From positions 1 through 64,000 of the IMG/VR virus record IMGVR_UViG_3300043446_002680: a stretch of 64,000 nucleotides of DNA. One strand, written 5' to 3'. Source of the stretch: a virus. Below, in pieces: positions 13,134-20,157 of this stretch; position 1 is the stretch's first letter; each line of letters opens with the position of its first letter. Made by a program: the position numbers and the translations under genes. Below the pieces are notes generated by a model that did no database searches, was not told where the DNA came from, and worked only from the letters and a program-made list of their open reading frames with translations.

Positions 13134-13211
13134 TGGTACGGGCACTTGGACTCGAACCAAGAACTTACTGGTTAAAAGCCAGTTACTCTAACCAAATTGA
13201 GTTATACCCGC
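13134..13211 (-). tRNA. tRNA-Lys(UUU)
   Basis: Acceptor GCGGGTA/TGCCCGT, anticodon loop CTTTTAA, T-loop TTCGAGT, encoded CCA. Confidence 0.94.
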
Positions 13212-13219
13212 ATCGTGTT

Positions 13220-13294
13220 TGGCACACCCAACGGGAATCGAACCCGTCTTTGCGGATTGAAAGTCCACTGTCCTAACCGATAGACGATGGGTGC
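13220..13294 (-). tRNA. tRNA-Glu(UUC)
   Basis: Acceptor GCACCCA/TGGGTGT, anticodon loop CTTTCAA, T-loop TTCGATT, encoded CCA. Confidence 0.95.
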
Positions 13295-13299
13295 ATAAC

Positions 13300-13376
13300 T
13301 GGTGCCGGTTGTCGGATTCGAACTGACGACCTTTGCTTTACAAGAGCACTGCTCTGGCCAACTGAGCTAAACCGGC
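13300..13376 (-). tRNA. tRNA-Thr(UGU), copy 2
   Basis: Acceptor GCCGGTT/AACCGGC, anticodon loop CTTGTAA, T-loop TTCGAAT, encoded CCA. Its body differs from the Thr(UGU) at 1443-1516. Confidence 0.93.
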
Positions 13377-13381
13377 TTATT

Positions 13382-13469
13382 TGGTGGGGACTGAAGGAAT
13401 CGAACCTAACTGCCGCCACTCTGCATATTATGGCAAGTGATTTACAGTCACCCGCAGAGAACAGCCCCC
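13382..13469 (-). tRNA. tRNA-Tyr(GUA) with an apparently truncated D-arm
   Basis: Anticodon loop CTGTAAA as in tyrosine tRNAs, acceptor GGGGGCT/AGTCCCC, T-loop TTCGATT, encoded CCA, long variable region. Only about 8 bases (TCTCTGCG) lie where a D-arm of about 17 should be. These can pair with GCAGAG in the variable region, giving a helix around the anticodon arm instead of a D-arm. It may be non-standard or decayed. Confidence 0.7.
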
Positions 13470-13696
13470 ATATAAGTTTACAGCACTCTAGTGAATGCTG
13501 GTAATAAAGCAGACTACTCATCTGCTTTGGACTTGCCGCTGCAATTTGTCTGTTCGGCAGTCTGCTTTATTACTGACAGTTTTTACACATCCGGGTTACC
13601 GCCCCAGACTTATCATCCCTGTCACCGCCCACATTATAGCTGATGTTTATAGTGCCAGCAGGCTCGCGTTGCCTTACACTTTACCGCACAAAACAA
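13470..13696 (-). other. Non-coding leader of the tRNA cluster with RNA element copy 2
   Basis: Between the terminator at 13690-13727 and tRNA-Tyr there is no gene. The stretch holds the covarying element (13501-13573), a TATAAT with TGC-like context near 13631-13636 but only a poor -35, and a small hairpin CAGCA/TGCTG (13481-13500). It probably forms the 5' leader of the tRNA transcript. Confidence 0.5.
13501..13573 (-). ncRNA. Covarying structured RNA element, copy 2
   Basis: A perfect 15-bp stem (13501-13515 with 13559-13573) encloses the same core as copy 1 at 10004-10077, with an unrelated stem sequence. The inner hairpin closes with G:C here and A:T in copy 1. The element lies about 30 bases upstream of tRNA-Tyr. 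Confidence 0.7.
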
Positions 13697-13727
13697 AAGA
13701 CCCTAGGTCTTTCGATCCTAGGGTCTT
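13690..13727 (-). terminator. Intrinsic terminator of the small RNA gene
   Basis: On the minus strand AAGACCCTAGG, loop ATCGAAAGA, CCTAGGGTCTT, then TTGTTTT. It is a perfect 11-bp stem with a U-rich tail. Confidence 0.85.
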
Positions 13728-13912
13728 GGAAGTGTTGATGTAAATTACTTTTACATCTGGATCTCCCGAGACCCCGGACCTTTGTGCTCATTGGTGCGAT
13801 CATAACTCGACGACTGCCATGAGCACATGGGTGTGCTATGACTAATCTTTGCTGTTACTGATCCCACTGTTAGTTGCATTACTGTCCTCGTTGTTTAGTG
13901 TTTTGCTGCTAT
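13697..13912 (-). ncRNA. Independent small RNA of about 215 nt (promoter and terminator present)
   Basis: A consensus promoter (13919-13947) and a strong terminator (13690-13727) delimit a transcript of about 215 nt. It contains the hairpins TGTGCTCAT/ATGAGCACA (loop about 28 bases) and GATGTAAA/TTTACATC. A 42-codon frame (ATG 13877-13879 with GAGG upstream, stop 13751-13753) exists, but its Ser- and His-rich product looks unlike a real protein, so an RNA product is favoured. The target is unknown. Confidence 0.6.
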
Positions 13913-13918
13913 GTTCGT

Positions 13919-13947
13919 ATAATACGACTTATTTTACTTGTTGTCAA
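13919..13947 (-). promoter_or_regulatory. Sigma70-type promoter of the small RNA
   Basis: TTGACA (13942-13947), 17 bases, TATTAT (13919-13924) on the minus strand. Confidence 0.8.
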
Positions 13948-13954
13948 CCTGTTG

Positions 13955-13980
13955 TATTTATACCACGTGTTGTATTTATG
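13955..13980 (-). promoter_or_regulatory. Tandem late-type octamers upstream of the small RNA
   Basis: On the minus strand CATAAATACAACA (octamer 13973-13980) and TATAAATACAACA (octamer 13955-13962) occur 18 bases apart, just before the sigma70 promoter. The small RNA may thus be expressed both early and late. Confidence 0.5.
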
Positions 13981-14215
13981 CCGCATAATCTGCATACTTA
14001 ATTCCAAACCAGGTAGCTAGACTTTCTGTGTAGAAAGTAAACCTAGTTTTTCGCATGCTGATTATTTCCCCAAAAGAAGCCAAGTTCATGTCTAGGCGCT
14101 CTGGTGTATAAGCAAAATCAAAATCTTGGCCCTGTACTAGTCCTTGGTCTTTTAGTTCACGTACGATTTTAAGTATACTATCAACTCTTAGGTCTGTCAA
14201 TATGATGTCAATCAT
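13976..14215 (-). CDS. Small phage protein, unknown function (79 aa)
   Basis: Seventy-nine residues: an N-terminal MIDIILTDLRVDSILKIVRE helix, a central charged part (DQGLVQGQDFDFAYTPERLD) and a C-terminal strand-rich end. The text resembles a small alpha/beta protein with no catalytic motif. Its ATG overlaps the stop of the small membrane-protein gene (ATGA). It is the last gene before the RNA and tRNA region. Confidence 0.6.
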   Translation of the reverse strand: MIDIILTDLRVDSILKIVRELKDQGLVQGQDFDFAYTPERLDMNLASFGEIISMRKTRFTFYTESLATWFGIKYADYAA

Positions 14216-14358
14216 GTGGTCAAGGGCTCCGGTAATTCATAAGGTACTACAATGATCACCGAGTAATGGTTATCGATGATATAGGCTCCAAGTTCCCAGC
14301 CCAAGATCACTGCTACAACTACAGTGATGACAAAATACTGTATGTACCAGGCTCGCAT
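14212..14358 (-). CDS. Small single-span membrane protein (48 aa)
   Basis: Forty-eight residues from ATG 14356-14358. One hydrophobic helix (YIQYFVITVVVAVILGW) spans about residues 5-21, followed by a short polar tail ending PEPLTT. The stop overlaps the next start as ATGA, which supports a real, translationally coupled gene. No function assigned. Confidence 0.6.
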   Translation of the reverse strand: MRAWYIQYFVITVVVAVILGWELGAYIIDNHYSVIIVVPYELPEPLTT

Positions 14359-14363
14359 GGATG

Positions 14364-14597
14364 CTAGTATTCTTTTACCATGTTGATGGTAATCGAGCCC
14401 GAGTGCTCTAACACAAACAAGGTAGCATCATGCGGGTCACGAAAATGAAACTCCAAGTAGTCCTGTGTGGGATGTGTGAGATATCTATCACCAGGTAAAC
14501 CAAATACTTCTAGTGCTCTGGCTGTGACTTGATTCCAAGGGGTAGGGCTGTTGAGATTCCAGCCTACCCTGACCACAGTTAAATTTCTACTTGACAT
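14364..14597 (-). CDS. Small phage protein, unknown function (77 aa)
   Basis: Seventy-seven residues with mixed alpha/beta text, including ARALEVFGLPGDRYLTHPTQ and YLEFHFRDPHDATLFVLEH. It overlaps the metallophosphoesterase gene by 19 bases. The pattern resembles a small ferredoxin-like fold, but no known family is recognised. Confidence 0.6.
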   Translation of the reverse strand: MSSRNLTVVRVGWNLNSPTPWNQVTARALEVFGLPGDRYLTHPTQDYLEFHFRDPHDATLFVLEHSGSITINMVKEY

Positions 14598-15403
14598 GCA
14601 GCATCGAACTCCATGTGTTCATAACCTTGATAGCCACGTGGATTGGCTATGACACGGCACTCACCAATTCGGTAGTCTTGGCGCTGATGTATATGGCCAT
14701 GAATCCAAGCACGAATTTGTGGGTTATCCAAGATTACCGGTTCTAGATTACTAGCATATCCACCATTCATCAACTTTTCGTGCACATAGTCTCTGTGAAT
14801 ACTTTGGAAACTAGGAGCATGATGTGTGATGACCACAGTAGGCATATCTCTGTGTTCACGCAACCTATCCTTCAACCAACCCACAGTGGCACGATGTACT
14901 CCGCGAGTGATGTTTGGTGTTAACCTATGCCATGCATCTGTAGCTGGATTATGATATTTGACCACACGGTAATCATTCATCAGTCCGCGCAGTGCACTAG
15001 CAGTGGCAGGATCGTCGCCATTAAGGTCAGTCCATAAGCTGCAACCCAGAAATCGCACGCCGTCTATGACAACATCATCTAATTCCATGAGTCTTACATT
15101 GTCAGGCATGATGGCTCTAAGTCGTTGCTCAGTGCTGAGAAACTCTGCGTGATAGTGTTCGTGGTTGCCCATGACATATAAGACTTCGCGATATTTGGCA
15201 CATTCTTCTACGAAGAATCTGCGAGCACGATCTGGACGACCATACTTGGTGACGTCTGCGCCCAATGTGGTAAAGGCAGGGTCATAGGTCTGCTCGATGT
15301 TCCTAACTTCAGCAACATCGCCGGCCAAGACCAGTATATCCCCGCCCGGCAACTCCAGGTCACCAAACTCGAGATGCAAATCACTCATGTAGCTAATTTT
15401 CAT
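14579..15403 (-). CDS. Calcineurin-like metallophosphoesterase
   Basis: A 274-residue metallophosphoesterase with the full motif set in order: SDLHLEFGD (D-x-H, residues 7-15), LVLAGDVAE (GD), YVMGNHEHY (GNHE), VITHHAPS (H) and WIHGHIHQ (GH-x-H). Two metal ions would be bound and a phosphodiester or phosphomonoester cleaved. Relatives in phages include phosphatases and nucleases such as T4 gp46/47 partners, but this is the small single-domain type and its substrate is unknown. It overlaps the upstream gene by 4 bases. Confidence 0.9.
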   Translation of the reverse strand: MKISYMSDLHLEFGDLELPGGDILVLAGDVAEVRNIEQTYDPAFTTLGADVTKYGRPDRARRFFVEECAKYREVLYVMGNHEHYHAEFLSTEQRLRAIMPDNVRLMELDDVVIDGVRFLGCSLWTDLNGDDPATASALRGLMNDYRVVKYHNPATDAWHRLTPNITRGVHRATVGWLKDRLREHRDMPTVVITHHAPSFQSIHRDYVHEKLMNGGYASNLEPVILDNPQIRAWIHGHIHQRQDYRIGECRVIANPRGYQGYEHMEFDAACQVEI

Positions 15404-15762
15404 TTAATTAACACTCTTTCCTCAACAACTCTATCTGACCATAACCGATGTCCACGCACACGAACAACATCTGCGGTATTTTGTGGATATAAGGTCCACT
15501 GTTCACGCCAATAGTTTTCTGTCATACCTTGATCACAGATGACCATGTAAACTTCATAATGCCTATGTCCATTGTATCTGGCACGTAGTAAAATTGCCTG
15601 TACAATACTATTAGCAGGATTACGCTGTACTGGCCTATCCCCTAACATATTTAACAATTGTAGTTCATCCCAGCCTGCATAGTCAGTAAGATCCACAATG
15701 CTTTCAATGCCAAAACTATCCCAACTGAATAAGAATAAACGTTCGTTATCTTGTAGTTGCAT
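15400..15762 (-). CDS. Conserved-looking phage protein, unknown function (120 aa)
   Basis: A 120-residue alpha/beta protein beginning MQLQDNERLFLFSWDSFGIE. RBS AAAGG stands before the ATG. Its stop overlaps the metallophosphoesterase start, so the two are coupled and perhaps functionally linked. No motif recognised. Confidence 0.65.
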   Translation of the reverse strand: MQLQDNERLFLFSWDSFGIESIVDLTDYAGWDELQLLNMLGDRPVQRNPANSIVQAILLRARYNGHRHYEVYMVICDQGMTENYWREQWTLYPQNTADVVRVRGHRLWSDRVVEERVLIK

Positions 15763-15782
15763 TTGCTACCTTTATAAACAAT

Positions 15783-15807
15783 AAAAGGCTGTACTAGACA
15801 GCCTTTT
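15783..15807 (-). terminator. Intrinsic terminator (bidirectional shape)
   Basis: AAAAGGCTGT/ACAGCCTTTT with a 5-base loop, 20 bases after the stop of the 15827 gene. The terminal A and T runs make it usable from either strand. Confidence 0.8.
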
Positions 15808-15826
15808 GTACTGCTTACTGCATCAA

Positions 15827-16072
15827 TTAGACAAAACGGCTAGCACGACTGCCGGTTACATCACGTGCACTCACGGAGTAAGTCATACGTCCGTCGGAAT
15901 TGGGTTTGGTGACAACCTTCAAGCCTGCATGACGAAACTCAGTCATACGTGCACGAATATTCTTGATACCATACAGTGATTCGGCTTGGCGTGCACTCAG
16001 GCTACGACCAGTACCACGCAGATAGTTCTCAAGAAAAACGTTTTGGGTTGAAGAAATTTTAGTAAATGCCAT
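15827..16072 (-). CDS. Small winged-helix-like DNA-binding protein (81 aa)
   Basis: An 81-residue basic protein with helices NVFLENYLRGTGRSLSARQA and SLYGIKNIRARMTEFRHAGL, then a beta wing KVVTKPNSDGRMTYSVS, the order of a winged helix. It stands alone between a near-consensus promoter (16100-16128) and a terminator (15783-15807), so it is probably made in large amounts early on. It may act as a phage regulator or nucleoid-type protein; this is inference. Confidence 0.7.
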   Translation of the reverse strand: MAFTKISSTQNVFLENYLRGTGRSLSARQAESLYGIKNIRARMTEFRHAGLKVVTKPNSDGRMTYSVSARDVTGSRASRFV

Positions 16073-16099
16073 ATAAATATCCTTTGTTAAAGTAATACT

Positions 16100-16128
16100 A
16101 GTATACAGATTGTGTTAGACATTGTCAA
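16100..16128 (-). promoter_or_regulatory. Sigma70-type promoter for the 16072 gene
   Basis: TTGACA (16123-16128), 17 bases, TATACT (16100-16105) on the minus strand. Confidence 0.8.
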
Positions 16129-16136
16129 CAAGCAAT

Positions 16137-16751
16137 TTACTCGAAATTTTCCCAGTCACCGCCTGGTTTGGGTACCCAACCAATTTGTTGTAAGTCTTGC
16201 CTAATTTCCTCAGTGATGCTACCTTCACCTACATAACGCTCGTACTGATGCTTGTATTGCCGGCGTTGAGCATCAGTCCACCCTTCTTGCACACTTAGGT
16301 CCACAGGGTTGCGTATGCCACTACAGTACCAATCTATGTAGTCTCCTGAACCCATCATGTCTGCCACAATACCGCCCGAGTAGCGCCATGAACAGTGCCA
16401 ACTACGATCCTCAAGAATGGGCATGACATCCAGTTTGACGAAGCTATTGTTGCACATGGCAGCATAGAGATTCTGTGCGTAGTAGTCATTGCTACGAACC
16501 TTTTCACACATGAATTCACTAGTACGTAAGTCATACTCCATGTTATGCTCACGCCATGCAGGATCCTGCTCTCGCTCGAGTCTGAGAGCTGCTTCGCTTT
16601 TAAAGACTTCCATCATGGCGTCTACAGTGTCATCATTTTCCGGAGTTCGTCCCTGTTCTGCCATTCTTGCCAAATACTTGGTAGGTTGGAAAGTATTACG
16701 ATCCGGGCTGCGACTCAACATCGCGGGCGAGTGTGACTGTTCCTTCATCAT
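16137..16751 (-). CDS. Phage protein, unknown function (204 aa)
   Basis: A 204-residue soluble protein, charged and helical in the first half and aromatic in the second (DRSWHCSWRYSGGIVADMMG, SGDYIDWYCSGIRNPVDLSV). It lacks signal or membrane segments. It overlaps the AbrB-like gene upstream by 56 bases; a later ATG (residue 11, 16719-16721) would reduce the overlap. No family recognised, though the segments look conserved rather than random. Confidence 0.65.
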   Translation of the reverse strand: MMKEQSHSPAMLSRSPDRNTFQPTKYLARMAEQGRTPENDDTVDAMMEVFKSEAALRLEREQDPAWREHNMEYDLRTSEFMCEKVRSNDYYAQNLYAAMCNNSFVKLDVMPILEDRSWHCSWRYSGGIVADMMGSGDYIDWYCSGIRNPVDLSVQEGWTDAQRRQYKHQYERYVGEGSITEEIRQDLQQIGWVPKPGGDWENFE

Positions 16752-16920
16752 CTATATTCCATATCAGTGTGTCGCCTATGCGCCACCCATTGGCTGCTAG
16801 TGCCTCTTCGGGAATAGGCATAACAAGATCACCAGTTTCTGGATCTTGCTCTAAGGTTACAATCCAGGTTGTTGGTGTTATCTCGGCTGTGGTTGTTGCA
16901 GGATCAATCTTTGATTTCAT
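16696..16920 (-). CDS. AbrB/MazE-like swapped-hairpin protein (74 aa)
   Basis: Seventy-four residues whose C-terminal half, DLVMPIPEEALAANGWRIGD then TLIWNIDDEGTVTLARD, matches the SpoVT/AbrB-type swapped-hairpin DNA-binding fold of MazE antitoxins and AbrB regulators. No toxin-like partner is next to it, so a stand-alone regulator is more likely than a toxin-antitoxin unit. It overlaps both neighbouring genes. Confidence 0.7.
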   Translation of the reverse strand: MKSKIDPATTTAEITPTTWIVTLEQDPETGDLVMPIPEEALAANGWRIGDTLIWNIDDEGTVTLARDVESQPGS

Positions 16921-17122
16921 GTTCTTGTATCAATCTTTTGGCGAGATCGAAATCCTCTCTTGTTCTAAATCTAAAGGCCGGAGCTGCCATAGTAGTCTGC
17001 ACAATGTCGTAACCAATCTGACGATTGCCTAAAAGCCTGACCATGTGATCACGGCTCCATCTGTCTAAAGCAAAGACTTCTCGTAGTTCAGGAATGTTAG
17101 TAAATTGTATTCGTAGTGTCAT
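16904..17122 (-). CDS. Small phage protein, unknown function (72 aa)
   Basis: Seventy-two residues, alpha/beta in character (MTLRIQFTNIPELREVFALD, then FRFRTREDFDLAKRLIQEHE). It overlaps its neighbours by 17 and 4 bases (ATGA with the upstream gene), in keeping with a coupled operon. No recognised domain. Confidence 0.6.
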   Translation of the reverse strand: MTLRIQFTNIPELREVFALDRWSRDHMVRLLGNRQIGYDIVQTTMAAPAFRFRTREDFDLAKRLIQEHEIKD

Positions 17123-17403
17123 AATGGTTTAATCTCAACTACATTCATAACTCTGAAACTGCGCCACTGTGCAATGTCTGTGGCCCAGGCGCTTATGGTT
17201 TCTAATTTTAGCACTTTGGGTTTGGTGTCTGCAACCTGTTCTACTACCAAACGGGCTGGCAATAGATCAGGTTTTAGCGTACAAGGCATGACTCTAGTAC
17301 TACCATCTACTTTGGTAAAGGTAACTTCATAAATGCCTTCCCGTAGCAGACTTTCTAACCACATGTAACGCTCTAGTTCATTATTGCCCACTAGTTCAAT
17401 CAT
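17119..17403 (-). CDS. WYL_2 / Sm-like SH3-barrel phage protein (94 aa)
   Basis: Ninety-four residues. LREGIYEVTFTKVDGSTRVM and CTLKPDLLP, followed by a C-terminal WRSFRVMNVV strand, match the small Sm-like SH3 barrel family (WYL_2) common in T4-like phages, where it is of unknown biochemical role but probably binds nucleic acid. Its ends overlap both neighbours by 4 bases (ATGA), so it belongs to the same coupled set as the 17400-17642 gene. Confidence 0.75.
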   Translation of the reverse strand: MIELVGNNELERYMWLESLLREGIYEVTFTKVDGSTRVMPCTLKPDLLPARLVVEQVADTKPKVLKLETISAWATDIAQWRSFRVMNVVEIKPL

Positions 17404-17642
17404 GTATGATCCTTACCTAATTCATCTAACAACATTTTCTGACTGGCTGCTCGTAGGCTATCACGCTCGATCTGATCCACTCTAGCACTGATTAGCTTGA
17501 TCATCTGAGCTAATTGCTGCTCACCTTCGTCACGCCAATGGCTGTATTCTACACCCACCGTGCTGCGATAATAATACCGATTATTATCCTGCATTTCGCG
17601 TATGGTACCATACAGCATGTCTTTGATCATTTGCTTGTCCAT
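17400..17642 (-). CDS. Small helical phage protein, unknown function (80 aa)
   Basis: Start ATG 17640-17642, one base after the ligase stop; the frame is open upstream but only inside the ligase gene. Eighty residues, mostly helical (MIKDMLYGTIREMQDNNRYY, then LAQMIKLISARVDQIERDSL). Probably translated with the ligase. No known family. Confidence 0.65.
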   Translation of the reverse strand: MDKQMIKDMLYGTIREMQDNNRYYYRSTVGVEYSHWRDEGEQQLAQMIKLISARVDQIERDSLRAASQKMLLDELGKDHT

Positions 17643-17643
17643 A

Positions 17644-18981
17644 CTACAATTTTTCTCCAATCTCGAAACCGCGAAAGCGTAAAAACCTCGGAAACCTGAG
17701 CGAATAGCTGCCATCTTGATTTTGAGTAACAGCATCTGCACGAACCTCGACGACCTGCCCCTTAACACTATGCCGACTATGCCAAATCCCAGTACGAAGC
17801 TCATCGCTGTAGCCGCTGCCCACGTTAACACGAATTCTACGTCCGTCATCCTCACCCTCACAAACCAGGGCACCAAGGCGCCCGAGATTTTTACCAGTGC
17901 CTGCTTCAACGTCAACAATATTTAAGCTAACTTCAATAAAAGGCTTAAGTTTCAACCATGACACACTACGCTTACACTCATAAGGCGCCGCTGTGTCCTT
18001 GATCATGATACCTTCGTAGCCGCCTGCAATGGCTTCACGATTGATCTCGCGATAGCGAGCCTGTCCTGCTTGGGTATCTAAGTCTACTAGCTCTTGACCT
18101 AGTACACGCACACTTGGCAAAGCTGTCTCATGTTGCTGATAAAATGCCTGTAGAGCATGACTACGTTCTAGTTGGGTAGCTAGACTGCGACCCTGCTCAA
18201 AGTCTGCCAAAGGCAAGCAATCAAACAGGTGTAGTACAGCATCGTTAGCCCGTACATTACTCTTACGATGTACCTGACGCATCAAGTCTTGGAAACTCTC
18301 ACTCATGATCTCGCCATCAAACACCATGGCTTCGGTAAGATTGTTGGCAATGGCGTGGAACTCAGCCTTGACATGTGCAAAATTCACAAGCTCTTTACCA
18401 TTCCTACTAAACTGATCAACCCTGCCGTCTGGATGCACAATAGTGATAACACGAACTCCATCCAACTTGACTTCGACCAGTTTTTTTCCTGCAACCTTGC
18501 CTTCGTGATTAGCACTATCATGAGCAAGTTGACAGCCAAACACAGGCACGCTATAGCCAGGATAGCGATGCTCTACCACCTTGTTGATAGTCTTTTCGCT
18601 AACACCACAGCGTAGGTCCTTAATAAGGATACGACGGTACCATCTATTCCACTGCTCAACAGTACTAGCCAGCATCATGTGATTCAGCATGTCACGAGCC
18701 ATGTTGCCAGTGATCTCTCTGTTGACAAAGCCTGTGATGGCCAAGGCAAAGGTATCCCAGTTCATACCATGGTCGCTGGTTAGTTGATCAGTTGCCTTCT
18801 TTTCTGGCACTTGTTTGATGCCAAAGGTAATCATGGGATCCAGAGCCAAGCGGCAACCCTCAAAGAATTCAGAGTTGCCGGCTTCTGCTTGAGCCTCAAT
18901 AATCTGCTCCTTGTTGGTACGCAGATTATGTGTTTCCAATGCTGAGATAACTTGCCAGGGCTTATCCACCTTAGCCTCCAA
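17644..18981 (-). CDS. 30: ATP-dependent DNA ligase (T4 gp30-like)
   Basis: A 445-residue ligase sealing nicks during replication, repair and recombination. Motif I KLDGVR is at residues 172-177 with the AMP-accepting Lys172. Motif III is MVFDGEIMS, motif IV GYEGIMIKD and motif V SWLKLKPF. The N-terminal 150 residues form the helical DNA-binding part and the C-terminus the OB fold (ALVCEGEDDGRRIRVNVGSG, VVEVRADAV). Length is near that of T4 gp30 (487). It is the first gene of a set continuing downstream with small proteins. Confidence 0.95.
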   Translation of the reverse strand: MEAKVDKPWQVISALETHNLRTNKEQIIEAQAEAGNSEFFEGCRLALDPMITFGIKQVPEKKATDQLTSDHGMNWDTFALAITGFVNREITGNMARDMLNHMMLASTVEQWNRWYRRILIKDLRCGVSEKTINKVVEHRYPGYSVPVFGCQLAHDSANHEGKVAGKKLVEVKLDGVRVITIVHPDGRVDQFSRNGKELVNFAHVKAEFHAIANNLTEAMVFDGEIMSESFQDLMRQVHRKSNVRANDAVLHLFDCLPLADFEQGRSLATQLERSHALQAFYQQHETALPSVRVLGQELVDLDTQAGQARYREINREAIAGGYEGIMIKDTAAPYECKRSVSWLKLKPFIEVSLNIVDVEAGTGKNLGRLGALVCEGEDDGRRIRVNVGSGYSDELRTGIWHSRHSVKGQVVEVRADAVTQNQDGSYSLRFPRFLRFRGFEIGEKL

Positions 18982-19626
18982 TTAATGTACCAAACCAAAA
19001 CGCCGAGCGCACACTGGGCCATAGCCTAACTCTGTGCTACGACTATCTTTGAGACCGTGATTGCAAAAACTGCAAGCACCAGTTAGACGTCCATACTTAC
19101 CAGCAGTAGCTTCAGGCTCTGCGGCAAACTCTTGTACTAATGCTACGACATCAGCACCAGCTTGTCTAGTAGCATGGAAGTCACCATTGACATCAATGCG
19201 ACCAAAGTACTTATTGGCACCAAAGGGACCACCGTCTGTTACAAGAATTTGGCCAGCGTACTTGCTAGCGGGACCAGCACGACCAAACGCCACAGGTTGA
19301 CCCTCAATGCTTTGTAACTTGACCTTGATACGCTTGAGAGTCTGTGCGGCACGATCAAACATGTCCTGAATACGCTGTACATTAACCTGTACAGCGGCGG
19401 GTGCTGGGGCAGGATTGGTTGCACGTTGGACAAGGGTGTCGACCCAGGCCAACTGCTTGTCGCTGAGACGACCAAAACGATAGAAGTTGCTGACTAAACT
19501 ACCAGCGAACTCTGCGTCACGCACAGACATTGCGCTCATAGCATCACGTAGAGCCTGCACTTGGGGTTCCTGACTAGCGTCAGGGCTAACAACACGAGGA
19601 GCACGATAAAAACCTTTGTATGCCAT
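18982..19626 (-). CDS. DUF6011-type zinc-motif protein (214 aa)
   Basis: A 214-residue protein whose C-terminus, GACSFCNHGLKDSRSTELG then YGPVCARRFGL, is the hallmark of the DUF6011 family: a C-x2-C plus distant C zinc site. The N-terminal half is Ala/Gln-rich and helical, with a basic stretch TLKRIKVKLQSIEG. It abuts the ligase gene start and has its own strong promoter, so the two are likely transcribed together. The role is unknown, but a DNA- or RNA-binding partner of ligase is conceivable. Confidence 0.8.
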   Translation of the reverse strand: MAYKGFYRAPRVVSPDASQEPQVQALRDAMSAMSVRDAEFAGSLVSNFYRFGRLSDKQLAWVDTLVQRATNPAPAPAAVQVNVQRIQDMFDRAAQTLKRIKVKLQSIEGQPVAFGRAGPASKYAGQILVTDGGPFGANKYFGRIDVNGDFHATRQAGADVVALVQEFAAEPEATAGKYGRLTGACSFCNHGLKDSRSTELGYGPVCARRFGLVH

Positions 19627-19656
19627 TTTGTATCTCCGTTGTTTCAGTGTACCGTT

Positions 19657-19685
19657 AGTATAGCAAAAATGATCAACCCTGTCAA
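19657..19685 (-). promoter_or_regulatory. Sigma70-type promoter for the 19626 gene and ligase
   Basis: TTGACA (19680-19685), 17 bases ending TGC, TATACT (19657-19662). The leader reads AACGGTACACTGAAACAACG, which resembles the leaders of the promoters at 53782 and 59379. Confidence 0.85.
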
Positions 19686-19693
19686 CCTTAGGG

Positions 19694-20014
19694 TTAATGC
19701 GTGTTTAGTGCCGGAGCACATGAATTTACAATTTCGCGCTCCACAGCGTGAGCAGGCTTGCGTCCACGTACAATGTCAACTAACAACATGACGTGAGCGT
19801 CTGCGCCGTGAGTACGAATACTGTGGCACAAAGCCCACGACTTGTTCTCAGTTACAGCACGACGAACATGCTTTTGCCAACGTATTTTGAGAGCACGATT
19901 AATTTGGCTACCACATACTGTGATGCCAACATAGTGCTCGTTGGTGACAACATTCACTACCATATATAGTGCATGTTTAGTGTCTTGCCTACGTTTACGA
20001 GTGCGTTTTTCCAT
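19694..20014 (-). CDS. GIY-YIG nuclease-like protein (106 aa)
   Basis: One hundred and six residues from ATG 20012-20014. ALYMVVNVVTNEHYVGITV is a GIY-YIG-type strand-turn-strand. RWQKHVRRAV supplies the Arg and His, and AVEREIVNSCAPALN the metal-binding Glu and terminal Asn. Homing and repair nucleases share this fold; with no DNA-binding extension it is a minimal version. The longer frame to 20068 would begin upstream of the promoter, which sets the start exactly on this ATG (leaderless). Confidence 0.8.
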   Translation of the reverse strand: MEKRTRKRRQDTKHALYMVVNVVTNEHYVGITVCGSQINRALKIRWQKHVRRAVTENKSWALCHSIRTHGADAHVMLLVDIVRGRKPAHAVEREIVNSCAPALNTH

Positions 20015-20020
20015 ACTCTT

Positions 20021-20049
20021 AGTATAGCAAAACGGTGAGATTGTGTCAA
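20021..20049 (-). promoter_or_regulatory. Sigma70-type promoter with predicted start on the ATG
   Basis: TTGACA (20044-20049), 17 bases ending TGC, TATACT (20021-20026), then 6 bases (AAGAGT) and the ATG at 20014. The GIY-YIG message should be leaderless. Confidence 0.8.
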
Positions 20050-20103
20050 CTTGTGGCACTAAAACCACACACTAGGTGTTGTTTTTCCACGATTTTCTGG
20101 GAT

Positions 20104-20153
20104 TTTTCAGCAGAATTATGTGGTTTTTCAGCCACAAATCTGCTGAATTATTA
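20104..20153 (-). other. Two-part hairpin downstream of the 20158 gene
   Basis: TTCAGCAGA/TCTGCTGAA encloses TGTGG/CCACA with an asymmetric internal loop. On the minus strand there is no T-run after it, so it may be a processing site or a weak terminator for the 20158-20397 gene. Confidence 0.45.
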
Positions 20154-20157
20154 GACG

